This document shows, one piece after another, positions 1 to 11,100 of a stretch of 64,000 nt of DNA. Source of the DNA: Phoronis australis (Eukaryota > Phoronida > Phoronidae); the NCBI GenBank assembly GCA_002633005.1, contig NMRA01000024.1, positions 1,066,551-1,130,550 of the forward strand, given 5' to 3'. The position numbers were made by a program, and so were the translations under genes. The notes beneath the pieces are model-generated. The model was given only the letters and a program-made list of their open reading frames with translations. It made no database searches and had not been told where the DNA came from. Each line of letters starts with the position of its first letter. The stretch's first letter is position 1.

Positions 1-33
<33 letters not shown>
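1..33. repeat. Poly-A homopolymer at the window edge
   Basis: The first 33 bases are all A, directly followed by the tandem hairpin unit. It may be a true A-tract, the tail of a retroposed copy, or a low-quality edge. Confidence 0.9.
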
Positions 34-34
<1 letters not shown>

Positions 35-36
35 AA

Positions 37-134
37 ACTTAGTGGAAGAGCAACATACTTGGCGAAATTTATTTCGCCAAGTAAAAACTTAGTGGAAGAG
101 CAACATACTTGGCGAAATTTATTTCGCCAAGTAA
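37..134. repeat. Two tandem copies of a 50-bp unit, each with a perfect hairpin
   Basis: The unit starting ACTTAGTGGAAGAGCAACAT occurs twice at 50-bp spacing. Each copy holds ACTTGGCGAAAT-TT-ATTTCGCCAAGT, a 12-bp perfect stem with a 2-base loop (57-82 and 107-132). Copies are nearly identical, so the duplication is recent or an assembly effect. Confidence 0.9.
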
Positions 135-140
135 TGAAGT

Positions 141-1200
141 CAATAATACTAGCATAACATAATGTGGTAATGCATGCAGTAAGTATTATTGTCGCAGCTA
201 AGCCATCGTGTAACAGTCACCACTTAGGTGAGTCAAAAGAAATAAATGGTATTATATTATTTATCATTCGAAAATAAAACAAATATTTCTTCTTTATTCT
301 GTTTGTCAATGCTGCAAACGTATATAATTTATTATTTGAAGATAAAGCAATTGTTTATTCTTTACTCTGTTGGTCAAACCTGCAAATGTCTCGGATTGTT
401 TCCGGGCACCAGCTTTACTCATCGCCTATTAAACAAGTTTCCAACAGCATAAGTCTGAACTTAGGGTCGTTCAACACTTTGTCATCTGGTAATAAATTGG
501 GCTCTTAGATATTGCTTCCCCCATTGACCACTACATAGAGACAGCCATATTAAAAACTGTCTAAAGGACACATAATAAAATTGACAATGTCATTATATGT
601 GGAGGGCTTGCTCATGACTTATATTTTTTATCAGCTTGCGTGGAAAGGGGTCAATGCATATAAAATTGTATGGTCAAAAGGTCAGGTATAAAAACGTGAT
701 AAACAGGATTACATTGTCCATGCCTGGGGTGTTTTTTATTGAATGTTTTGCTGATGTCATTGCCTGTCTGAATGTTTATTTGTGTCATGCTTTAGGATTT
801 TTTTCTGTGATGAGCCGAGTGTACTATGGTAGAGTATGGCTGGAAGGTTTTCATTTTGGTTTTGTAATCTGATCTGAGTTTCTTTGATGTTGACTTTTTT
901 TCTCTCAAGAGAGAAAAAGTGAAACCATCCTCTTAGGACATAAGGATCGCTGCAGTTTCTCAAGGTGACACCGTACATGATTATGTGAGATACAGCAACA
1001 GGTCAGACATGGGTTACTGTTCAACATATTTGTTTTTGATGACCTTTCTTATAAACCAAGTCTGTATTTTTAGCCAAATCTATGGAAAACTATAGAAATT
1101 AGCTCAGTAAATGTAATGAATATATTTTGTGGAAGTAGAAAGCCTTTGGACATTGTTTTTTGGGGGAAAGCATTTCTAGACAACTGATTGGTGGATTTCA
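141..1200. other. AT-rich non-coding stretch, nothing recognised
   Basis: Only short ORFs without recognisable domains. No tandem structure was seen apart from a short inverted repeat around 897-920 (TTTTTTTCTCTC / GAGAGAAAAAG). Confidence 0.6.
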
Positions 1201-2250
1201 ACTATGAAACTTGTCACACAGGTATATCATGTGAATGTGCCGTCCTCATTTCATTTTTCGGCAGATTTGAGAACTGCAGCACCTCCTAGGGGCCATTTTG
1301 TGTGAGAGCGTTTCTAGATATCTTGAGATTAGAGTGAAGGATTTCAATGGAAATCAACACAGAGGTATATGATGGCAGTGCGGCTGCAACATTAAATTTT
1401 CGAATGGATTTGATGACTTTAGCACCTCTTACTGGCCAGAGAGTTTTGACATGGGGCTTTTCAACATTTCCGAATCATATTTAGAGAACCAATGACGCAT
1501 TTCATTGAAACTCAGTATGCGATGTCAATGCATCAGCACCATTTCATTTTCGGGCCAATTTCACCACTGTAGCTCCTCCTAGTGGCCATTTTGGGTAGTG
1601 CATTTCCATACGATATGTAGAGATCCAAGTGACGAATTTAAATGAAATATGACACAAAGGTTTGTGATGTCTGTGCGCTAGCACCATTAAAAGTTCCGGC
1701 AGATTTGACTGCTGTAGCACCTCCTAGTGACCATTTTGTTCTCAACAGTGGGCTTTGCAAGTGTTGTTTGGGTTGAGAGTGTTTCTGGATTGTAACTAGA
1801 GAACCGAATGACAGATTACAATGAAACTGTACATAATGGTGTATGATGACCATATGCTGGCATCATTTTGTTCTTGACAAGGGACTTTTCAAGTGTTGTT
1901 TGGGAGATGAGCATTTCTGCATAATATCTAGAGACTGATTAACGGATTGCAATCAAAATCAAATCAGAGGTATGTGACGACCACGCACTGTAGTCGGTGG
2001 GCCAGATCTCCTAGCGTTCATCCTTGTGAGTACTTTGGGGGGGGGCAACCTAGTTTTTTCTATGTGGCTAGATAATATACCTATAAATCAAATTCCAAAA
2101 AGTTCCCACGTCTACACTTGCACATTTTTTTTAAAAAAGGTGCTTTTGTTGCACAAAATATGATGCACATTCCTGCCACTGGCACCATTTGATTTTTGGT
2201 CTGATTCGACTACAGCTCCTCCTAGTGGCCCTGATTATGATATCATTTGT
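1200..2250 (+). repeat. Decayed tandem array, ~145-bp monomers (satellite family 2)
   Basis: The core CTCCTAGTGGCC or a close variant recurs at about 1283, 1425, 1576 and 1721 (spacings 142, 151, 145), with a degraded copy near 2008 and a last clear one at about 2218. Between cores the units share blocks such as ATCTAGAGA, AATGACG, TTTCAATGAAA, ACACAGAGGTATATGATG and TTTTCGGACAGATTTGACTACTG. The core resembles that of the arrays at 6.2 and 44.6 kb but the rest of the monomer differs. Confidence 0.8.
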
Positions 2251-4571
2251 AATGCACCGTTGGCCCATGTCAACGCCCCAGTGTTGCTCTTTTTAGGATA
2301 ATTTTGCAAACAATGCATGCATAGCAATTATAAGCAATGGTGAACAGCATGACTATTTCACTGGATGTGTATGTTAACGATAAAATCCCTTGTTCAAATC
2401 TGTTGACGAAGCACAATCGAGGTCGAAAGTTGCGCATTTTAGAATATCCATAAGTATATGCTGTTGTGTTTTGTGACAAAAACAAAAGACAGAGTTTTAA
2501 CGATGAAGTTCCTAGTTTCACTTGAGTGTAAAGCATGTGAGTTTTTTAAGAGTGTGAATTTCTCTTCAGAGCTAGTGGTCACTTTTCATCTAAAAATACA
2601 TTCTTTTAAAACTTGTAATTGTTTCTCTTGATACTGTGACCTCCAGGTATTTGGCTGCTGTTGGTTTTTAAATCCGGATAAATGAAATGAGATGGTCACA
2701 TATAGTCAGTTCGCTTAATCTGTTGCCATGGCTGCTTTTTTGGCAATGCTTGTTATGTTGACCAATTGAAGCAATGAGATGCTCCATTGGACCAATGAAA
2801 ATGTAGGAATACCACCGTATGCGATGCTATGGTGATAAAATAGTGGGTGTTTGGATATATAAAGAGTATGTGTTTTTATTGCAGTTTGGTTTCCGTAGGC
2901 TCAGAATTCAAACACAAATCATATGAAAACAAGTTTTAAAATTTTAGTTAAATTCTGTCGTAATATTTTTCATCCTAAAAGTGATTCGATTTTGCCAATG
3001 CCTTGTGATCTGAAAAATTCGTCCTCTCGAATTTAATTCAATACCTATTTGTAGCTTCTTCATCACGCGGGTCACCACTGGAGATGCTGGTGGTGTAACG
3101 TACCAGAGACCTGGAAATTACATCAAAGCACACATACGTAGCATTTTCCAACAAATTACCTGCCCTGATCTCTCACATACTTACAGTTATGTAAGTTTTA
3201 TGCATACCAAGTGCGAGTTAAAATGAAGCTTAGGTGTGCATTAATTATCAGTGAAATGTTCAGTAATTTGTTCCTGTAGTGTCACCTGATATTTCAGGCT
3301 CAATTTTTGGAGAGAGGTGCGAGGTTGCTCGTAGTCTCTAGAAGTGCTCTGCTGATCTTTTGCGGTGGCAGGGGTACGGGGGGTGCAGCTGGAAATTTGG
3401 GATTCTCGTCATTTTAAAGACTAAACACAAGAAAGATACATTATAAGGAACTTCCATGGAAAAAATCACTTGCTCATTTTGTTTGCGTTGCTCCCAAATT
3501 GATCCCTTTTGTAGGGAATTATGCTGGAAAAAAGTCTCTTTTGTGGGGACTAGTTCAATCTGAAAGCACCCTCTTGTCTGTGCTTTGGCCGTGAAGAATC
3601 CTCTTGTCTTGGAGCAGCACATGTCCTATTGGATTACCCCCAGGCTGGCAGTAGATTGCTCAGTTAACTTCAGGGGGGGACTTTCTTATCTCTGCTCAAG
3701 GTAAGGAATAGCAGAGTAACCATGCATTTTCTAGATCTACCCATAATTATACATCAGAGTTTAGTTTTTTGGCCAAATTCTATTCTATTTCTTTTCATCA
3801 AGCTTACCAAATTATACCTAATTCATTGTTTCTTTGTGTATGTTATTTTTTAGCTGATGCTGATGTCTATGGTACGCATGGCATTTTGCATGCCAAATGC
3901 ACTTGTTATCATGTCCAAAACCATTGTTAATCTAGTTCATGACTCCAATATTACAAAATATTATCAATTGCGATTTATTAAGAATGCCCGGTGCCTGACA
4001 ATGCGATGATAAATCAAGCTTGCTTTTGCACTGTTTATCCATTTACCTTTGAATCACCTGACTCTGATAACCAATGGCTGATGTCACACATGTGGAGTTA
4101 CTCATATGTACTTTAATTGATAGTCTGGTAACTACTGTAAGTCAGTGTCACCTTGGGTAAAGCAATACAATCGGCTCAAAAAATTATCTTCCAGATGTGA
4201 TCCTTTTTCGCACTATCTAGGCGAAGATCACTTGTGGTTGTTTGGGTTTTCCATAATGGGAATTTTAGAAAATCGCCAAACTGTGAAGATAATAGCCCAC
4301 ATTGTCATATATTGTTTATGCTTTAATGCATTTTGTGCAATTGAGGCTGCCCCTGTTATTTCCACTTTTCTCAGTCTCATTTTGTCACTGCTAGAGTGCC
4401 CTAACAACTTTCTACAGTACGAGACAAAAGTACTGTTTCCTTGTTATGGCAGCTATTTCAGCATAAATGACCAGTAAAATTATCGTGAGGCAAAATTATA
4501 ATTCCCGATAATTTCTTCAGTCTGAATACTTGTGGTGTGTATAGTATCTTTAGGTCAATTGGTTTCACTAC
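2251..4571. other. Non-coding stretch, nothing recognised
   Basis: No repeat unit, RNA gene or credible exon was seen. A 94-residue minus-strand ORF (3338-3622) and a 110-residue plus-strand ORF (4145-4477) have no recognisable domain, splice context or coding composition. Confidence 0.55.
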
Positions 4572-4830
4572 GTAACTTAAGTAAAAATTTTTCAGTTTGG
4601 TGCACAATATGACAGACAGAAGAAAAGTCCTTTTTGCCAAATTTCGTATCAAAAATAACTTTTCAGAAAAATTCGGTTTGCTTTTAGCGTGGTTTGTATG
4701 GCATAGCTATTACCAAATGGCATTTTCTAAAAATTTGAGCATTTACAAGGATGTGGTAAGCCTCAGAAAAATAGAAATTTGGCATTTATAGCAAATACAT
4801 TTGTCCCAATTTGAAGAATTTTCACCATGC
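4572..4830 (+). repeat. Dispersed ~220-bp repeat family D1, copy
   Basis: Shares with the other D1 copies the ordered landmarks ATATGRCAGAC, a CAAATTTC-TC-AAAAATAACTTTTCAGAAAA block, GC(A/G)TGGTTTGTATGG, a TTTGAGCATTT block and a closing run like TTTGxxGAATT. No ORF. Probably a non-autonomous mobile element. Confidence 0.65.
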
Positions 4831-5079
4831 ATCTTTGTTGCTATTGGTTTTATCTTCCTATTGTCAGTTCGAATGCAGGTATTCTTGAAATCTGCTTTTG
4901 TTTTGCTTACGCTGCATTTCGCTGCCACTTGAAATGAGCATTCAAAAAGGTGTTTTATTTGCCGTCTTACTAGTATCAGCATAAAATCAATATGCAAAAT
5001 TGTAATCTGGCCAATCACATGTGAGCACCATGTGCAAACAGCATCTATTAACCATAAATGTCATCATTGGAGTGAATGG

Positions 5080-5310
5080 TAGAATCCCACCAATTGAGGA
5101 CAAAATATGGCGGACAGGTGAAATTTCATTTTCTCATTTTTTCGTAAATGATTTGCAGTACTGGAATGATGCTTTGCCATATCTACGGTCAGAAAATATT
5201 TTGAAAAATTGTGGACATTCACAACAATGTTATAAGACCTTGAAAAAATGAAAAATATGTAATTTTGACAATTATTTTTGTCCGAAATTGATGAGATTTT
5301 ATCAAAGGCT
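5080..5310 (+). repeat. Dispersed repeat D1, copy
   Basis: Starts CACCAATTGAGGACAAAATATGGCGGACAGGTGAAATTTCATTTT and continues with the CCTTGAAAAAATGAAAAAT and TTTTGACAATTATTTTTGTCC landmarks of the family. The middle is diverged. Confidence 0.6.
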
Positions 5311-5363
5311 TCTTATTGTTAAACAAATCTGCAAGCTAATTTGGGTGGGTGAGTACAAGTTAG

Positions 5364-5470
5364 ACCGTAATCGTTCGGGTTAACGCCCACTGCTCGGTAA
5401 AACCGCCCTCCCCCGATTTTTTGGATTCGCCAATTTAACCGCCCAGGGCATTAACCCGAACGATTACGGT
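5364..5470. mobile_element. 107-bp hairpin element with 25-bp terminal inverted repeats
   Basis: The left arm (5364-5388, beginning ACCGTAATCGTTCGGGTTAA) and the right arm (5446-5470) are complementary at 24 of 25 positions, separated by 57 bp that include two ACCGCCC blocks. Size and structure fit a very short foldback or MITE. No clear target duplication. Confidence 0.7.
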
Positions 5471-5479
5471 AGATCAGAT

Positions 5480-6041
5480 GACTGTAAGGAGTGTTCAAAT
5501 ATTCTTTCATTTTTTATCGAGACTGTAATACAGAGGCTGAGTTGAACACAGAAAGGCACAAAATGCCATAATTCCATTGCACTATTTTGGCCTTCATTCT
5601 TCACAAATCTGTGGAATATCTACAGTTTTTTTTACTTTCCCCATTACTCCGCAAGTCCCCTGTTTTGTGGAGTTTCAGTCAGTTGGAAAGCACAACTCCC
5701 GAATTTAAACACCATAACTGTTTGGAAAACAGGTGGATTAAGCTGGAGAGTAGCCCAAATTTCCTGCAATGGAAAAGGTTAACTCCACTTGAACGGGAGT
5801 AGTTGCTGGAGGTCGCTACATGCACCACAGGTACTCAGTCAAAAGTGCTAATCAACTACATCAATAGGTGTTAAATCCATAGAACTAGAAGAAATTCTGA
5901 TGTCGCTACTGGAGAGGAGTTAGTGGAAAGGTAAGGGGAGTTGTCATGAGTTGCGATAAATCAGAGTTTCACTTATGGGAAAGTGATATTTGTGTCAGCT
6001 TATTTACAAAGTGTGCCATGTAGGCCTTGTTGCTATTCTAT
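5480..6041. other. Non-coding stretch, nothing recognised
   Basis: A 71-residue ORF at 5587-5802 shows no domain. No repeat noticed. Confidence 0.5.
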
Positions 6042-6198
6042 AGGCCTTTTCATACTGACTTAACTCCGGTCGATGTAAACTGCGAAGTTAACTAAACCGC
6101 TCATATCGGCTTCGATAATTACAAACATCGAAGTAAACGGTAGGTTATGCTGTTGTCATCGAAGTAATCGCAATGTAGCGCTGCACACTAAGATTTTT

Positions 6199-7827
6199 AT
6201 GCGCCCACATATTTTTGACGTATGTTCATGAAATGTTGCACTTGTGTTCCTTCTGTGGATGGGACGGCATGAGTGAACTTTCGGACGGATCTGACTACCG
6301 GTGTGCCCCTAGTGGCAATTTTAGTTTTTTACGTTTACCTATGTATCTTCAAAAGTCCTGAATGGATTTTCATAAAATTTGGTATATAGGCACCTATTAG
6401 TGAGATAACATTATCCTACCGTTTTCAGATGGATTTGACGTAGTTTGCGCCACCTAGTGGCCATTTTTACTGTTTTTGAGTTTTTTTTTGCGTCCACACC
6501 TCTATCAACCAAACCGCTCAAAGGATGATTGTGAAAATTGGCATGTATGTTCTTACTATAAAATGGATGGCTGATGATGATTTTCTGACGACTTCGACTA
6601 CTGTGGCGCCTCCTAGTGGCAGTTTTCTTTTTTTGTGCCTATGGCTGTATCCCCTAAACCGTTGGCAGGATCTTTACTAAATTTATTAAGTATATTTATA
6701 TGATGTTAACAACACAGGGCAACGACTTTCAGACGGATCTGACTACTGGTGTGCCACCTAGTGGCAATTTTTTTTTTACGTTTACCTCTGTATGTTCAAA
6801 GGTCCTCAAGGTATTTTCATAAAATATGGCATACAGGCATCTGTTAATGAAATCACGCTATCTTTCCGTTTTCAGATGGCTTCGACCTAATTTGCGCCAC
6901 CTAGTGGCCATTTTTACTGTTTTCGAATCTGTTTTTTGGCGTCCACTCGTCTATCAACCAAACCGCTTTCAGGGTAATTGTGAAAATTTACATGTATGTT
7001 TTTACTATGAAGTGGACGGCTGACGACGATTTTCCAATTTTCCGACAAGTTCGACTACTGTAGTGCCTCTTAGTGGCAGTTTTGTTTTTTTGCGCTCATG
7101 GCTGTATCTATTAAATCGTTTGCAGGATCTTTACTTAATTTAGCAAGTGTACTTATATGATGTTGACAATGGATGAAAAGTGGTGTGCCCCCTAGTGGCA
7201 ATTTTAGTTTTTTACATTTACCAGTCTGTAGCTTCAAAGGTACTCAACAGATTTTCATAAAATTTTGAATATAGGCATCTATTGGTGAGATGACGCTATC
7301 ATCCTGTTTTGAGATGGAGTCGAGGTATTTTGCACCAACTGGTGGCCATTTTTTGCTGTTTTCAAATCTTGTTTTTGGCGTCCACCCCATGATCAACCAA
7401 ATAATTCTAGGGATGGTTTTGAAAATTGGTGTATATGTTTTCAGTGTGAAGAGGACGTTTGATGATGGCGACTGACTACTGTGGTGTCTCCTAGTGGTAG
7501 TTTTGTTTTGTTTTGCGCCCACTGCTGTATCTCCAAAACCCACTGCAGGATCTTTATTAAATTTAGTGAGTGAATTGATATGAAGCTAACAGGCGAATGG
7601 AATGGACACTATGCCCACAAGTGGCACTGTCATTTTGTTCTGTTTTCCCTTATTTATCTGAAGTTCGTTGACAGATTTTTATGAAATATGGCATGTACCC
7701 GTTTTTGGATGGATTGTACATTTTTGCACCATCTAGTGGCCATTTTTATTATACAAATAAATTACCCCAAAAGCACACCATTTGCCATGCATCTGTGGGC
7801 GCATTTCAACGCTCTGCGTTGCTCTTG
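6199..7827 (+). mobile_element. Helentron-like non-autonomous element with central tandem repeats
   Basis: The left end is ATGCGCCCACA (6199-6209) after a T-tract. Near the right end is its exact inverted copy TGTGGGCGCAT (7794-7804), then a perfect 6-bp-stem hairpin CAACGC-TCT-GCGTTG (7807-7821) and CTCTTG followed by a T-tract. Comparison with the empty MITE copy at 47 kb places the insertion in a run of T. Subterminal inverted repeats, a 3' hairpin, insertion between Ts without target duplication and a central tandem array are the known features of Helentron-related elements. No Rep/helicase ORF is present. Another element class is possible, since by-eye end calls may be off by a few bases. 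Confidence 0.6.
6303..7745 (+). repeat. Higher-order satellite array: A-B-C trimers of ~145-bp monomers with CTCF-like cores
   Basis: CTAGTGGC or a variant marks 11 monomers at about 6309, 6454, 6613, 6758, 6901, 7070, 7192, 7339, 7491, 7617 and 7733. Types alternate in order: A (GTGCCxCCTAGTGGCAATTTT, then TTTTTTACGTTTACC), B (GCGCCACCTAGTGGCCATTT, then GCGTCCAC and TCAACCAAACCGCT), C (GGCGCCTCCTAGTGGCAGTT, then GCTGTATC and AGGATCTTTA). The trimer repeats at about 435-455 bp. On the minus strand each core reads like CCACTAGGNGGC, close to the known CTCF consensus. Confidence 0.85.
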
Positions 7828-8156
7828 TTTTTAATGTGACAATTTGGGATCATTCACATGATTGTGCTTATTGACATAAAACTTGTTTTTAATTTGATTG
7901 GTGATTATTCAAGCAAAATATAAGCAACATTATCGTTTAATTGTTGATGATAATAGTGGCACCTGGCGATAACTTTGATGGGATCGAAGTTGACCGTTCA
8001 TACTGCACCGCAGCATCAACGCTCCACTGTTAAATCCACCTGTTTACTGCAAAGTTAACTGGTGCTGTTAACTTCGATCCAGGACCGAAGTTTAGCATTC
8101 ATACTGACCGCAACTCCCCAAAACATCAAGGCCTCCACATTAGTATGATTGGCCCT

Positions 8157-11100
8157 TATGAGTGACATTGCACCGGTTATGTAACCTGTGTTTTTGATTG
8201 GTCATCATTTGATCCACCCACTGAGCTAGCCCTCACAGTATGGGTAATTACTAAATGGAAAGGAAGTGGTGGGCAGGTGTCACCGCTAAACTACAGATAC
8301 TTATTTATGTAGCATAGTTTGTGGGACGCTTTTATGAAATACAGCAGTGCCCTCTATGGCTGTAGTGTTTGCCTATTCAAAGTACTGTAGTCATTATATT
8401 GGGCATTTGCTGCTATGCTCTAATCTCCATTTTCAAAGAAAATAGACATACCATTTGTCATTTGTTGCAAGCTGACTTGAGGAAGTCTGAAAATTTCTGT
8501 CAGGTGTGATAAATTGTTCTTGACTTTTGCAGTCGGCTCAGAAGTATGTCAGCGGCCCAGAAATGTACCTTTTGGGATCTAATGACCGGTTTAGGCTGAA
8601 GTTTGGAATCGATATACTTTGAATTGAACGATAATTCCAACCAGCTTTAGTTGCTTTGTCTCCCCATATACACAAAAACTGAATCCTTCCAGACGATGCC
8701 GCCATCTACTGGAAGAATACCGTGCATACGCATCTTCGTGTTATTGGATTGTTTACCGTACCTACGATTTACGTCGCGTTTCGACTGACATCGACTACTT
8801 AGCTAGACAGCTAGTTATTTAACCATACCAGCATTTCACCCAGTGTTTAGCTTGGTAAAAAACAAAGTCCAATTGAAGTTGCTATGTCCCATTAAAACCA
8901 TGAACATTTAAATTTGTAGCAAGCACCACCCAGTGACTTCTTGGAGAACTGTGTGTACCAGTGTAATCAGGAAAAGAAACAATTTGTGAATAAATTGCGA
9001 TTTTTAAGAAAACACCATAAATGTTACACGTAAAAACAACCGTGAATACATAAAAACCCATAGTAATTCCAAATATTACACAATCTTTATTTGATAGTGA
9101 AGTAAACAAATATTAAAAAACATGCCTTGTTTCATTAGGGTAATGATGAAATATTACCACATTCATTTACATAAAAACAGTCTCGCAAATGAGACTTTTG
9201 TGACATTGTAATGGTAACTGGTTCTCGGATGGTTTCTGGCACACTGGAGGACGCGAGGTTGTTTGTAAATTAATACTTCATTTGTATATTCACAATTTAA
9301 TGGGACTATGCATCTTTAAGCTTTTTAATCTAATAAAATCGGTCTAATAATATTCCTTCTGATAACATTCTATCCATTTTATTTCCATTGCCCACATGAT
9401 TGAAACCATGACCAACTCAAGAAAATGCTTTGAGTTCACTGGAATTGTCCAATCCTAAAATTATGAATTCAAAAATCGCCATGATGTACACATTGTCTGT
9501 GACTTTAGTCAGCAATGGAAACAAAATCCTATGACATTATGAAATGTTTTGAGATGGATGTGATGAGAGTACAAAGCCCAATTCGATTTTCATCCTTTAG
9601 TAAGCTAAACCAGTTGAACTGCAGCTTTTAATATTTGGTTTTTTATCTTGCTGGGGGAAATGCTTGCTGTTAGTGTGTTTTTCAAACTTCCCTTGTTCAA
9701 CACATCAAGAAGATAAGAGTTCCCTTAAAATGCCCTTTACATATATTAGAGCGTCATATCGTAAATCACAGATCTATAGAAAATTAAATTTCTGCGGTGA
9801 AAAAACACATGTTGGCACTCCTAGGACTGTTTTCAGCGTGTGTTTGTTTGATAAAACGTCAATTATTGCTGGCATATCTGCAGTGCCTAGTGACAGATAC
9901 GATATTAGCGGATTAAAAAAACGATGATAACAGACCTGTAAAAGGACAGCTGATGGGTTGAAGTGACCAGCTGATCTGTGCTTCTATCTCTCACACTCCT
10001 GTGGGCTTATTTGGTGAATGTAGGTACGTAGCACTTTGCAACTGCTTAATTGGGGACTTGGGGCTTTTTTGCCTTAAAGACAGGATGCTGGTGTTAATAT
10101 GCGTATTTGGCTTCCAACCTTTTGAAAGTTGGAATAGATTCAAAATGTTTTAAAGGCTTTTTACAGCACTTGTTTAAAACAAACTTAAAATAGATAGCTA
10201 TGAGTATTTCCATGTGTCTTGTGTTTGTCTTCTTTGGAACTCTACGAGCAAACTTTTGCGAAACTTTGGCTGGCTATTTTGCCCCTTGTTGGTTGCTAAA
10301 TTCCGTTATTGGTCACTGATAGGACTGGACATTGCCCAGTTAATACCATCCTATATGTAGACTGAGGCTTATGTCTCCCCTTGATTTTCTAATTGACTGT
10401 AGTGTTGAATGTTTATTATGTAGTTTTATGTTTGTTGCTTTCCAAAGACACCAACTTTCTTGTTTTTTCCAGTCCTACAAAATGATTAATTAGGGGGGGA
10501 CTGACAGCTGTAACCTCTTCATTATCTCATTTAAAATACAACTGTATGGACTGAGGTTCTTGGTTGACATGAGGTAGAGTTGTCAACATCAACTAGTTGT
10601 GACGCACATTTGTCATGTTTTTAAAACATGTAATATTATTTAATTAAGGTCAATTGGTTGAAAAGCGGTTTTGAAGACTATCAGCTTGAGCACACCCAGT
10701 TAAGCAGGTTTAGCTAGTGCACCAGTTTTTATCATGTTTTTCTCCCCTACATAATGTTGGGTATGAACTTTAGCCCCATAATGTCATTGTCGAATGATAT
10801 TGAGTGATAAAAAATAGCATAGTGACCCTCTATTAAAAAAGGTTGACAAATCTGATATTTAAGTCAGCTGGCGTTTTTAGGGCAATTTATTCATTGCAGG
10901 AATTTAGGTAGCACGGTTGTCTTCATTTAAAGGTGTTGTCTTTGATTTTGTCTTTACAAACTTGAGATGAGAGGAGTAATCAAAAGTTTTTTATCTCTTC
11001 ACACCTGTGAGGAATGGTAGGTGATATGGAATATTTAGCAACTAAATGATTTTTTTCTTGTAACTAACAAAAATCATTTAAACGTCTAATGTTCCATTTT

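Larger units (their letters stand above)
6042..8156 (+). mobile_element. MITE copy 1 (filled), carrying a nested satellite-bearing insertion
   Basis: The ends AGGCCTTTTCATACTGACTT and TTAGTATGATTGGCCCT form imperfect inverted termini. The outer parts (6042-6190 and about 7828-8156) align in order with the reverse complement of 46766-47227: matching blocks include TTCATACTGACTTAACTCCGG, GAAGTAATCGCAA, TTTTTAATGTGACAAT, GCAAAATATAAGCAA, CGACGCTCCACTGT-like and CTCCCCAAAACAT. The copy at 47 kb lacks the interior 6199-7827, so this copy was interrupted by a later insertion. No ORF; non-autonomous. Confidence 0.75.

Noticed and set aside
4145-4477. 110-residue plus-strand ORF with a hydrophobic stretch
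   Set aside because: No domain, no coding composition and no splice context; length is within chance for a 64-kb AT-rich window.
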